DNA of 64,000 nt from Mycolicibacterium iranicum (lineage in GTDB: Bacteria; Actinomycetota; Actinomycetes; Mycobacteriales; Mycobacteriaceae): assembly GCF_002101705.1 (NCBI RefSeq), contig NZ_LQPC01000030.1, forward strand, positions 310,001-374,000. Reading direction: 5' to 3'. Below are positions 20,212 through 28,250 of this stretch, piece after piece. Each line of letters begins with the position of its first letter. Within the stretch, counting starts at the first letter, position 1. A program made the translations under genes and the position numbers. A model generated the notes under the pieces. The model did not search any database. It saw nothing but the letters and a program-made list of their open reading frames with translations, and was not told where the DNA came from.

Positions 20212-21479
20212 CCGACGCGACTGCGGGGCCCTCGGGCGCGGTGAGCCGGGGCAGCGTGGTCCGGGTCGGAGCGGCGACGGCGATCTCGGCGCTGTGTGGA
20301 TATGCCGTGCTCTACCTGGCGGCCCGCGACCTCGAGCCGGCAGGATTCTCGGTGTTCGGTGTGTTCTGGGGCGCGTTCGGGCTGGCCAGCGGCGCCGCCT
20401 TCGGGCTGCTGCAGGAGACCACGCGCGAAGTGCGTTCCCCGTCGACCGATCCCGCCGGCAGACGCACCCACCCCTTGCGTGTCGCCGCGGCGGTCGGACT
20501 TGCGGCCGCCGCCGTCATCGCGGTGACGTCCCCGTTGTGGTCGCCGCACGTGTTCACCGAGGCCCGCGCGCTCAGCGTGGTGCTGCTGTGCGCCGGACTG
20601 GCCGGTTTCTGCCTGCACACCACGCTGTTGGGCGCGCTGGCCGGGATGAACCGATGGGGCGAATACGGCGCGCTGATGGTCACCGACGCCTTGCTCCGGG
20701 TCGCCGTCGCCATGGCGAGCTTCGTTGTCGGCTGGGGGCTCGGCGGCTATCTGTGGGCGACCGTGGCCGGCGCCTTCGGCTGGGTGCTGATGGTCGTCAT
20801 CTCCCCCGCGACCCGCGCCGCGGCCGTGGTGCGGACGTCCAGCGGGACGGTGACATTCCTGCGCGGCACAGGACATTCGATTGCCGCCGCGGGCGCCAGC
20901 GCGATCCTGGTGATGGGCTTCCCCGTCCTGCTCAAGGCCACCTCCGATGACCTCGGCGCCGCGGGCGGCGTGGTGATCCTCGCGGTGACGTTGACACGGG
21001 CACCGCTGCTGGTCCCGCTGACCGCTATGCAGGGCAACCTGATCGCACATTTCGTCGACCAGCGCGACCACCGCCTCAAGGCTCTCATCGCACCGTCGGC
21101 CCTCGTCGTGGCGGTCGGCGCGGCGGGTGTTGTGCTCGCGGCGGCGTTCGGACCGTGGCTGCTGCGCGAGGCGTTTGGGGCACAGTATGTCGCCGACGGC
21201 GCGCTGCTGGGCTGGCTGACGGCCGCCGCGGTGGTCATCGCGCTGCTGACGCTGACCGGCGCGGCCACCGTCGCCGCGGCACTGCACCGGGCCTACGCCT
21301 CGGGATGGGTCATCGCTACCGTGGCCTCGACGCTGCTGTTGCTGCTGCCGCTGGACCTGGAGATGCGCACGGTCGTGGCGCTGCTCTGCGGACCGCTGGC
21401 AGGCATCGTCGTGCACCTGGCCGCGCTTGCCGGGCACCGCCGCAACACGGCACCCACCTATGCTGCCATCGATGACTGA
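20208..21479 (+). CDS. MOP/MATE-like polytopic membrane protein (flippase or exporter)
   Basis: A 423-residue, very hydrophobic protein with about 12 predicted helices and short loops, matching polysaccharide flippases of the MOP superfamily. The start is GTG 20208, overlapping the peptidase stop as GTGA; the much longer open frame upstream lies inside the peptidase gene. It corresponds in position to Rv3630-type membrane proteins. Its coupling to the synthetase and peptidase makes export of their product, or of a lipid-linked glycan made with galE, the likely job. Substrate unknown. Confidence 0.78.
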   Translation: MTDATAGPSGAVSRGSVVRVGAATAISALCGYAVLYLAARDLEPAGFSVFGVFWGAFGLASGAAFGLLQETTREVRSPSTDPAGRRTHPLRVAAAVGLAAAAVIAVTSPLWSPHVFTEARALSVVLLCAGLAGFCLHTTLLGALAGMNRWGEYGALMVTDALLRVAVAMASFVVGWGLGGYLWATVAGAFGWVLMVVISPATRAAAVVRTSSGTVTFLRGTGHSIAAAGASAILVMGFPVLLKATSDDLGAAGGVVILAVTLTRAPLLVPLTAMQGNLIAHFVDQRDHRLKALIAPSALVVAVGAAGVVLAAAFGPWLLREAFGAQYVADGALLGWLTAAAVVIALLTLTGAATVAAALHRAYASGWVIATVASTLLLLLPLDLEMRTVVALLCGPLAGIVVHLAALAGHRRNTAPTYAAIDD

Positions 21480-21488
21480 GGAGACGAC

Positions 21489-22460
21489 ATGAGCTGGCTG
21501 GTGACCGGCGGAGCCGGCTACATCGGTTCACACGTGGTCCGCGCGATGCTCGACGCCGACCTGGACGTGGTGGTGATCGACGACCTGTCCACCGGCTTCG
21601 AGAGCTTCGTCCCGGACGCCGCGACGTTCGTCAAGGGCACCCTGCTCGATGCGGCTCTGGTCGAGGACACCCTCCAGGGTGTGAGCGGTGTCATTCACAT
21701 CGCCGGCTACAAGTACGCCGGTGAATCCGTGAAGCGGCCGTTGCACACCTACGAGCAGAACGTGTCGGCGACCGTCATCCTGCTGCAGGCGATGGAAAAG
21801 CGGGGCGTCGACAAGATCGTCTTCTCGTCGAGCGCTGCGACATTCGGCACGCCCGACGTCGCGATCGTCGACGAGTCGACGCCGACGATGCCGGAGTCGC
21901 CGTACGGCGAGACGAAGCTGATCGGCGAATGGCTGCTCCGCGATGCCGGCCGGGCGACGGGGCTGCGGCACACGAGCCTGCGGTACTTCAACGTGGTCGG
22001 CTCCGGATCCGACGACCTGTTCGATGCCAGCCCGCACAACCTGTTCCCGAGGGTTTTCGACATGCTGTTCCGCGGGGAGACGCCGCGCATCAACGGGGAC
22101 GACTACCCGACGCCGGACGGCACCTGCGTGCGCGACTACATCCACGTGACCGACCTCGCGCTGGCCCATGTCGCTGCAGCGCGCCGGCTCGCCGAAGGGT
22201 TGGACGTCGAACCGGTCTACAACCTCGGCAGCGGCGAGGGCACGTCGGTGCGCGAGATCATGGCCGCGATGCGAAAGGCCACCGGCATCGACTTCGAGCC
22301 GGAGGTCGTCGCGCGGCGGCCCGGCGATCTGGCCCGCATCGTCGCGGCCGGCGATCTCGCGGCGCGCGACCTGGACTGGAGCAACCGGCATACCCTCGAC
22401 GAGATGGTGACTTCCGCGTGGCGAGCACGCCAGCATGCCGGGGACGCATATCCCCGCTAG
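21489..22460 (+). CDS. galE: UDP-glucose 4-epimerase (extended SDR)
   Basis: Interconverts UDP-glucose and UDP-galactose, feeding galactan and other envelope glycans. The 323-residue protein has the NAD-binding GGAGYIGSHV at 7-16, FSSSAATFG with the catalytic Ser, the YxxxK in YGETK and the RYFNVVG segment. A clear ribosome site (GAGGAGA) precedes the ATG. It lies nine bases after the flippase gene, so is probably in the same operon. Confidence 0.92.
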   Translation: MSWLVTGGAGYIGSHVVRAMLDADLDVVVIDDLSTGFESFVPDAATFVKGTLLDAALVEDTLQGVSGVIHIAGYKYAGESVKRPLHTYEQNVSATVILLQAMEKRGVDKIVFSSSAATFGTPDVAIVDESTPTMPESPYGETKLIGEWLLRDAGRATGLRHTSLRYFNVVGSGSDDLFDASPHNLFPRVFDMLFRGETPRINGDDYPTPDGTCVRDYIHVTDLALAHVAAARRLAEGLDVEPVYNLGSGEGTSVREIMAAMRKATGIDFEPEVVARRPGDLARIVAAGDLAARDLDWSNRHTLDEMVTSAWRARQHAGDAYPR

Positions 22461-22464
22461 TCCC

Positions 22465-24231
22465 ATGAGATCTGCCGTCGCCCGTATCGCCGTGGCGCTC
22501 ATAGCGCTGCACCTGGTGATCCGGGCGGTGCTGGCGTTCGGTGGCTACTTCTACTGGGACGACCTCATACTCGTCGGCCGGGCGGGTACCCAAAGCCTGC
22601 TGTCGCCGCAGTATCTGTTCGACGATCACGACGGGCACGTGATGCCCGGTGCGTTCCTGGTCGCCGGCGCCATCACCAGGCTCGCGCCGCTGGACTGGAT
22701 CGGGCCGGCCCTGAGCCTCGTAGTGTTGGCGCTGCTGGCATCGCTGGCACTGCTTCGCGCGCTGTACGTGCTCCTGGGTTGGCGGCCGGTCCTGCTGATT
22801 CCGCTGACGTTCGCCCTGTTCACCCCGCTGGCCGTGCCCGGCTATGCGTGGTGGGCGGCGGGGCTGAACTCGCTGCCGATGTTGGCGGCGATGGCGTGGG
22901 TCTGTGCTGACGCAGTCCTGTTGGTGCGCACCGGCAATCAGCGCTATGCGCTCTCGGGTGCTCTGGTGTACCTCGGTGGGCTGCTGTTCTTCGAGAAGTC
23001 GGCGATCATCCCGTTCGTCGCGTTCGCCGTCGTCGCGCTGCACGGGTATGTCACCGAGGACGCCGCCCTGCGTGAGGTGTGGCGGCGCGGCGCACGACTG
23101 TGGGTGTCGGCACTGGTGCTGACGGCGTCCTGGGTCGGCGTGTACCTGTTGGTCGTCGATCAGCAGCGCTGGAGCTTCGACCTCGGAATGACGTGGGAAC
23201 TGTTGCGCCGCTCCTTCACCCACGGAATTGTGCCCGGCCTCGTGGGAGGTCCGTGGGACTGGCAGCGCTGGGCGCCGGCGTCGCCGTGGGCGACGCCGCC
23301 GGTGGCTGTCATGGTGGTCGGCTGGCTGGGGTTGGCGCTTGTGGTGGCGGTGACGTTGGCGCGCAAGCGCCGACTCGGCCCGGTGTGGTTGGCTGCGCTC
23401 GGGTATGCGGTCGCGTGCCAGGTACCCATCTATTTGATGCGTTCCTCGCAGTACACCGCGTTGGAACTGGCGCAGACGCTGCGGTATCTGCCCGACCTGG
23501 TCGTGGTGCTGGCGTTGTTGGCAGCGGTCGGGCTGTGTGCACCCAACCGGGATTCGGCATGGCTGGACGCCTCAGCGCGGCGGACGGCCGTATCAGTGCT
23601 GCTGGCAACAGCTTTCGTGGCGAGCAGCCTCTACTCCACCGCGACGTTCTTGACGAGCTGGCGGGACAACCCTGCCAAGCCGTACCTGCAGAACGCGCGG
23701 GCGGGCCTGGCGCAGGCACACGCCACCTCTCAGGACCCGATGCTGGACCAGGAGGTGGACCCTCTGGTCTTGCAGCGGGTGGCTTGGCCGGAGAACCTCG
23801 CCTCCCACATGTTCGCTCTTCTCCGCGACCGTCCCGAATTCGCCCCGGCGACAACAGATCTTCGCATGTTGGACGTCGCAGGAAATCTGGTGGACGCACA
23901 GGTGACGTGGGTGCGCAGCATCCGTCAGGGCCCCGACGCGCAGTGCGGCTATCTCGTGCAACCCGACTTTCCGGTACAGATGCCGCTCGACGGGCCGCTG
24001 CTACCCGCCGACTGGACCGTCGAGCTCAACTACCTGGGCAACAGCGACGGGTCGATGACGCTGTCGCTGTCAGAGGGCGAGCAGGTCAAGGTCCCGGTGC
24101 GCCCCGGCCTCAACCGCGTGTACGTCCGGCTGCCAGGAGCCGGCGACGCGATCACCGTGGACGCCGTCACCGCCGCGCTGTCGGTGTGCGTCGCCGCCGG
24201 ACCCGTCGGATTCGTCGCGCCCGTCAGCTGA
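22465..24231 (+). CDS. Polytopic membrane protein, GT-C glycosyltransferase-like
   Basis: 588-residue membrane protein with about ten or eleven helices in the first 400 residues and a C-terminal extracytoplasmic beta-rich domain (about 420-588). The first loop after helix 1 carries FYWDDL (Asp32, Asp33), placed like the catalytic acidic pair of GT-C glycosyltransferases that use polyprenyl-phosphate sugars. It matches the Rv3635-type protein after galE in mycobacteria. The ATG at 22465 starts five bases after the galE stop; earlier starts overlap galE. Enzyme activity is inferred, not shown. Confidence 0.75.
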   Translation: MRSAVARIAVALIALHLVIRAVLAFGGYFYWDDLILVGRAGTQSLLSPQYLFDDHDGHVMPGAFLVAGAITRLAPLDWIGPALSLVVLALLASLALLRALYVLLGWRPVLLIPLTFALFTPLAVPGYAWWAAGLNSLPMLAAMAWVCADAVLLVRTGNQRYALSGALVYLGGLLFFEKSAIIPFVAFAVVALHGYVTEDAALREVWRRGARLWVSALVLTASWVGVYLLVVDQQRWSFDLGMTWELLRRSFTHGIVPGLVGGPWDWQRWAPASPWATPPVAVMVVGWLGLALVVAVTLARKRRLGPVWLAALGYAVACQVPIYLMRSSQYTALELAQTLRYLPDLVVVLALLAAVGLCAPNRDSAWLDASARRTAVSVLLATAFVASSLYSTATFLTSWRDNPAKPYLQNARAGLAQAHATSQDPMLDQEVDPLVLQRVAWPENLASHMFALLRDRPEFAPATTDLRMLDVAGNLVDAQVTWVRSIRQGPDAQCGYLVQPDFPVQMPLDGPLLPADWTVELNYLGNSDGSMTLSLSEGEQVKVPVRPGLNRVYVRLPGAGDAITVDAVTAALSVCVAAGPVGFVAPVS

Positions 24232-24300
24232 TCCGGGCGACGCCAGGGGCCTCTATCTCGATTGTGTAACGGAAGTCGGCGGCAACGCGACGTAGAGATA

Positions 24301-24771
24301 ATGAAGGCGAAGCTCGTCGGTGCGGTCGCGATCAGCGCGGCCGTCATCACGACCCTCGGCACGACCGCCGACTTCTCCGCGCAGGCCGACGTGGCGACCG
24401 GGCTGTATGCCGGCGTCAACCAGCTTCGTCAATCCTGCGGGGCGGTTCGTCAGGATCCGCGATTGACCGCGGCGGCGCAGCGGCATGCCAACGACATGCT
24501 GACGAACAGCAACTTCAGTCACGTCGGTTCGGACGGCTCGTCACCGAGTGCACGGATGGCGGCTGCGGGCTTCAGCCAGGCCTCCTCCACAGGGGAGATC
24601 GTCTTCTGGGCCACCGGCTCCGCTGCCACCGCGGATGCCGCGCTGGCCTTCTGGATGGGCAGTCCGGGACACCGGGCGATCATCCTGAACTGTGCATTCG
24701 CCGCAGCCGGTTTCGCGACGGCGTCCAACGGCACCATGATGACTGCCGTCGGCGATTTCGCGTCGCCATAG
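24301..24771 (+). CDS. Secreted CAP-domain (SCP/PR-1-like) protein
   Basis: 156-residue exported protein. From the ATG at 24301 the first 29 residues form a signal peptide ending SAQA. The rest is one CAP domain: His62 in RHANDML, Glu99 in TGEIVFW and His124 in SPGHRAIIL correspond to the CAP cavity residues. LTNSNFSHVGSDGSSPSARM is a typical first block. Two cysteines (47 and 131) may pair outside the cell. Function of actinobacterial CAP proteins is not established. It stands alone between the membrane protein and a proline-repeat protein. Confidence 0.85.
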   Translation: MKAKLVGAVAISAAVITTLGTTADFSAQADVATGLYAGVNQLRQSCGAVRQDPRLTAAAQRHANDMLTNSNFSHVGSDGSSPSARMAAAGFSQASSTGEIVFWATGSAATADAALAFWMGSPGHRAIILNCAFAAAGFATASNGTMMTAVGDFASP

Positions 24772-24993
24772 CACCGGCGACGGTCACCGTCCCTGTTCTT
24801 GCGAAACGCGCACGCGCGAGTCTCGAAATCATCTCATTCTCAACCGATTCCGATACAGACCGGTATCAAACCGGATCGCACGTATCTGTTCGGAAACGAC
24901 ACATTCCGCGCCACCACGAATGCCGATAAATTTACGCAGTCGTTCTGATGACGGCCTTGGAATGTGTGATTGTCAGTGAAGGAGTGGTAGTTG
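24772..24993 (+). promoter_or_regulatory. AT-richer promoter region of the proline-repeat gene
   Basis: 222 bases without a gene and with clearly lower GC than the flanks, notably 24835-24960. It probably holds the promoter and leader of the downstream secreted protein. No convincing hairpin or riboswitch core was recognised. Confidence 0.35.
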
Positions 24994-25494
24994 ATGGCGG
25001 TCTTTGATCGACTCAGCATCAGAGTGGCCGCCGTCGGCGCCGGCCTGTGCAGCGTCGCGTTGGCGTTCAGCCCCGGCGTCGCGCAAGCCGGCGGAGGCGA
25101 ATGCTTCTACAGCTCTGCCGGTACGGATCCGGCAGCAGCGGCGGCGTGCGCGCCGATGTCGGAGATGGCCGGCGTTCCGATGGCCCTGCCCGGGCCGGTG
25201 CCACCACCCCTGGCACCGCCGCCGGTCGTGCCGCCCGTCGTGCCACCGTTGGCGCCGCCACCGGTCGTGCCGCCCGTCGTGCCACCGTTGGCGCCGCCGC
25301 CCGTGGTTCCGCCGGTGGTTCCACCGCTGGCGCCGCCACCGGTCATTCCGCCGGTGCCTGTGGCGGGAGCCGCAGCGGGCGGACTCCCGCTGACCACGAT
25401 GGGCGGCCTTGCGGGCAAGGGCGACCTGACCGGCCCCGCGCCCAGTGGCGCCCCGGTCCCCGGTCAGCCGACCGCTCCGGGCCCCGCTCGGTAG
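24994..25494 (+). CDS. Secreted proline-rich tandem-repeat protein
   Basis: 166-residue exported protein of unknown function. A signal peptide covers about residues 1-31, ending in AQA, followed by a short segment with two cysteines (GGGECFYSS and AAACAPM). Residues 73-122 are three full and one partial 13-residue repeats of the form LAPPPVVPPVVPP. A Gly/Pro-rich tail follows. The repeat should form a polyproline-type extended spacer, perhaps crossing or binding the cell wall. A good GAAGGAG site precedes the start. No enzymatic motif is seen. Confidence 0.75.
   Translation: MAVFDRLSIRVAAVGAGLCSVALAFSPGVAQAGGGECFYSSAGTDPAAAAACAPMSEMAGVPMALPGPVPPPLAPPPVVPPVVPPLAPPPVVPPVVPPLAPPPVVPPVVPPLAPPPVIPPVPVAGAAAGGLPLTTMGGLAGKGDLTGPAPSGAPVPGQPTAPGPAR
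25210..25359 (+). repeat. 39-base in-frame tandem repeat
   Basis: Units begin at 25210, 25249, 25288 and (partial, 33 bases) 25327. Units 1 and 2 differ at only a few bases; unit 3 uses other valine and proline codons, so the array is partly degenerate. It encodes LAPPPVVPPVVPP repeats. Confidence 0.9.
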
Positions 25495-25507
25495 CCGAGA
25501 TCGTCTT

Positions 25508-25538
25508 TGACGGCCCGTCCCCCTGGGGCGGGCCGTCA
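25508..25538. terminator. GC-rich hairpin after the proline-repeat gene
   Basis: TGACGGCCCG and CGGGCCGTCA are perfect complements, with further CCCC/GGGG pairing inside. It lies 14 bases after the stop of the plus-strand gene and has no T-run. Confidence 0.6.
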
Positions 25539-25580
25539 TTGGCGTCTCGGGCACCTGATGTTCGTTAGTGCCCGAACGCC

Positions 25581-25611
25581 AGAAACGCCCGTCTCAATGA
25601 CGGGCGTTTCT
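25581..25611. terminator. Bidirectional terminator between convergent genes
   Basis: AGAAACGCCCGTC and GACGGGCGTTTCT form a perfect 13-base stem around a five-base loop. It lies 20 bases beyond the L,D-transpeptidase stop. The symmetric TTTCT ends let it act in both directions. Confidence 0.7.
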
Positions 25612-25630
25612 CATCGATCGTGGCCGAATC

Positions 25631-26518
25631 CTACCGGGGTACCGCCTGCGGCACCTCAACGCTGTTCTCGCGCACGATAATCGGATCACCGACGTTGACG
25701 GTGTTGAAATACCATTCGGCATCTTCGGTGCTGAGCCCGACGCATCCGTGACTGCCGTTCTCATAGCCCATCTGGTTGACAGCCCACGGAGCCGAATGCA
25801 CGAAGAGGCCGCGCTGGGTGAACCGGACGGCGTACTCCACATCCAGTAGATAGCCGTCGGGAGCATCGACAGGTATGCCCACGCTGCTGGAATCCATTGT
25901 CACGTCACGCTCTTTGGCCAAAACGGAGTAGACCCCGACCGGGGTGGGGTACTCCGGTCGGCCCATGGACGCCGGGAACACCCCATGTTGTCCCCAGAAG
26001 GGCCGATGGTGCGGCGCCGGCAGCTCAGAAGGGGGCTTCCCGTCGATCGTCACGGTGAACGTGTGGTCGGAGAGGTTGGCGACGCCGACAACGGCGGGAC
26101 CGACGTCGAATTTCCTGGTGGGCAGGTCACCCAGGGTGAGCTTGACGGTGCTGTGCGCGGGCCAGAACGAGTTCGGAACCCAGTGCGCCACATTGCCTTC
26201 GACCCATTCGAAGGTGCCGGTCATCGGCGGCTCAGACTTGACGCGCATGGCCTGCTCGGCGGCGCGCCGATCGACCACCACGTTGTCGAAGGTGATGACC
26301 AGAGGATGCGCCACTCCGACGACCGCGCCCTCCGCAGGGAGCATCGACGCAATGTCGAGTTGCGGTGTCCAACTTGCCACTTCGCGAATTTCGGCCGGAG
26401 CGACAACCACGGTCGAAGCCACGATGCCCACCACGAAGGCACTCCGCACAGCCACGCGCATGGCACTCCGTATCGTTCGAGGTTGCAGCGCCATCGGAAA
26501 CTGATGGTCGAAAACCAA
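25631..26518 (-). CDS. L,D-transpeptidase (YkuD domain)
   Basis: Makes 3-3 cross-links in peptidoglycan or attaches proteins to it, outside the membrane. Up to 295 residues, with an N-terminal signal or anchor near residues 25-42, an Ig-like domain typical of mycobacterial Ldt proteins (MLPAEGAVVGVAHPLVITF) and a catalytic YkuD domain. The active-site pattern is complete: His241 in VHSAPW and SHGC with Cys259. The TPVGVY segment is also conserved. ATG 26518, 26494 or 26461 could be the true start; all keep the anchor. No lipobox is seen. Confidence 0.9.
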   Translation of the reverse strand: MVFDHQFPMALQPRTIRSAMRVAVRSAFVVGIVASTVVVAPAEIREVASWTPQLDIASMLPAEGAVVGVAHPLVITFDNVVVDRRAAEQAMRVKSEPPMTGTFEWVEGNVAHWVPNSFWPAHSTVKLTLGDLPTRKFDVGPAVVGVANLSDHTFTVTIDGKPPSELPAPHHRPFWGQHGVFPASMGRPEYPTPVGVYSVLAKERDVTMDSSSVGIPVDAPDGYLLDVEYAVRFTQRGLFVHSAPWAVNQMGYENGSHGCVGLSTEDAEWYFNTVNVGDPIIVRENSVEVPQAVPR

Positions 26519-26783
26519 CGATAGTGCGCGAAAGTTGTTTCCAATCCTTCGATTCGATCAAAGGTTCATCACGCTTCGGCATCGCCGCACCGACCCTGTT
26601 CGGGCTGAATCCGAAAGCGGGAAGACCTTATTGACGTACATACCGCGCTGAGCGCAGTGGATTCCTCCGCCGTCCGGCCACCGATCGGGAGCCCGAAGGC
26701 GTCGCGAACGTGCGGTGAGGGCGGGAAACCGCCGATTTGCCCGCCGTCGGCGCACGCTCGGCGGACGAGCTGGATTGTTTCGG

Positions 26784-26856
26784 AGCCGCCTGGGGGAATC
26801 GAACCCCCGACCTATTCATTACGAGTGAATCGCTCTACCGACTGAGCTAAGGCGGC
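26784..26856 (-). tRNA. tRNA-Thr (anticodon CGU)
   Basis: On the minus strand a full cloverleaf can be folded. The acceptor stem is GCCGCCT/AGGCGGC, the D-arm contains AGCTCAGTCGGTAGAGC, the anticodon stem ATTCA/TGAAT encloses loop CTCGTAA (anticodon CGT in DNA), and the T-arm is GGGGGTTCGATTCCCCC. It reads the ACG codon, common in this high-GC genome. The CCA end is not encoded. Confidence 0.97.
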
Positions 26857-26953
26857 GTGCTGGCCGATGGGCGCTTGCGCGAAGTGCCAAGCACCCGTGA
26901 CCAGCGTGGTGAGTCTACGGTAGGTCCCCGCACCACCCAAAACGATCCCCCGG

Positions 26954-28168
26954 TCAGCTTCGCAGCGCCTGCCCAACCGTCCCGACCATCGCGTCGACCG
27001 CGAACTTCGGCTTGACGTTGACCGCCAGCGCTTCGCGACACTCCAGCACCGCTTCGATACAGCGCAAAAGCGCCTCGGGCGAGGCATGGGCCGCCATCGC
27101 GGCCACCTTCTCCGCCATGTCGGGGTGGTTGGGCGACACGTTTCCGGCACCTGAGGACACCAGCAGCGCGTCCCGGAAATACGTCGCCAGGTCGATCAGC
27201 GCACGATCCAGCGCATCCCTCGACGCTCTGGTCTGCCGTGACTTCTGTCTCTTCTCCAGGTCCTTGAGAGCTCCCGCAGCGCCGCGCATCGTGCCGGCGG
27301 TGCCCTTGCCCGTCCCGCCCGCGCCCAGAGCCGTCCGCAACTCCTCGGCCTCGGTCTCGTTGCGGTCTCCGGTGAGGGCTCTCGCCTCGGCCTCCGCGGT
27401 GGCCACCAGCTCCTCGGCAGCGGCGTACGCCCGCGACGGGGTCGCGGCGTCGCGCGCCAGACCCAATGCCCGAAGCCGCCGCTCACGAGCCTGCTCGTCG
27501 GTCGCCAGCCTGCGCGCGCGCCCGACATGGCCGCCACTGACCGAGGCAGCCCACACCGCGTCCTTCTCGGGCAGCCCATCGGAGTCGATCAGGACCCGCG
27601 CGATGGCGTCCACGGGCGGGGTGACCAGGGCGACGTGGCGGCAGCGCGACCGCAGCGTGATCGCGATGTCCTCGGGGTCGACCGACGGCGCGCACAACAG
27701 GAACACCGTCGACGGCGGCGGCTCCTCGACCACTTTGAGCAGCGCGTTGGCCGCGCCCTCGGTCAGTCGGTCGGCGTCCTCGATCACGACGATCTGCCAG
27801 CGGCCGGTGCCCGGCCTGCGCGACGCTATCTGCACGATGGTGCGCATCGCATCGACGCCGATGGACAGGCCCTCGGGGATGATGCGCCGGACGTCGGCAT
27901 GCGTGCCCGCCATCGCCGTTGTGCAGGCCCGACACTCCCCGCAGCCCGGTGTTCCCTCGGAGGTGCACTGCAGCGCCGCGGCGAAGCACAGGGCCGCCAC
28001 GGAACGCCCTGAACCCGGCGGACCGGTGATGAGCCACGCATGCGTCATGGTCCCGGTCCCAGTGCCAGGGTCGCTGTGAGCGGAATCACCCCGCGCCGCG
28101 CGTGCCGCGGCCACCAACTCCGTCTCGACTGCGTCCTGACCCACCAGACGCGAGAAAACACCGGCCAT
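26954..28168 (-). CDS. holB: DNA polymerase III delta' subunit
   Basis: Clamp-loader AAA+ subunit, 404 residues from the ATG at 28168 (MAGVFSRLVGQD). It has the P-loop GPPGSGRS, the zinc-binding cysteines in CTSEGTPGCGECRAC, and VVIEDADRLTEGAANALLKVVEEPPP with the SRC-type sensor region SRCRHV. The C-terminal part is the clamp-loader collar. The P-loop ends in Arg-Ser rather than Lys-Thr/Ser, typical of delta' subunits that do not hydrolyse ATP. Divergent from the adenylate cyclase gene. Confidence 0.92.
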   Translation of the reverse strand: MAGVFSRLVGQDAVETELVAAARAARGDSAHSDPGTGTGTMTHAWLITGPPGSGRSVAALCFAAALQCTSEGTPGCGECRACTTAMAGTHADVRRIIPEGLSIGVDAMRTIVQIASRRPGTGRWQIVVIEDADRLTEGAANALLKVVEEPPPSTVFLLCAPSVDPEDIAITLRSRCRHVALVTPPVDAIARVLIDSDGLPEKDAVWAASVSGGHVGRARRLATDEQARERRLRALGLARDAATPSRAYAAAEELVATAEAEARALTGDRNETEAEELRTALGAGGTGKGTAGTMRGAAGALKDLEKRQKSRQTRASRDALDRALIDLATYFRDALLVSSGAGNVSPNHPDMAEKVAAMAAHASPEALLRCIEAVLECREALAVNVKPKFAVDAMVGTVGQALRS

Positions 28169-28250
28169 CGCCGATAACAGTAATGCTGCGAACCGACACG
28201 TCCGTCCCAGACGCCACTTCCGGGCCAGCTCGGCCCGATACGGTAAACCA

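Noticed and set aside
25210..25359. CRISPR-like regular repeats
   Set aside because: Units are directly adjacent, without spacers, and in frame in a coding sequence.
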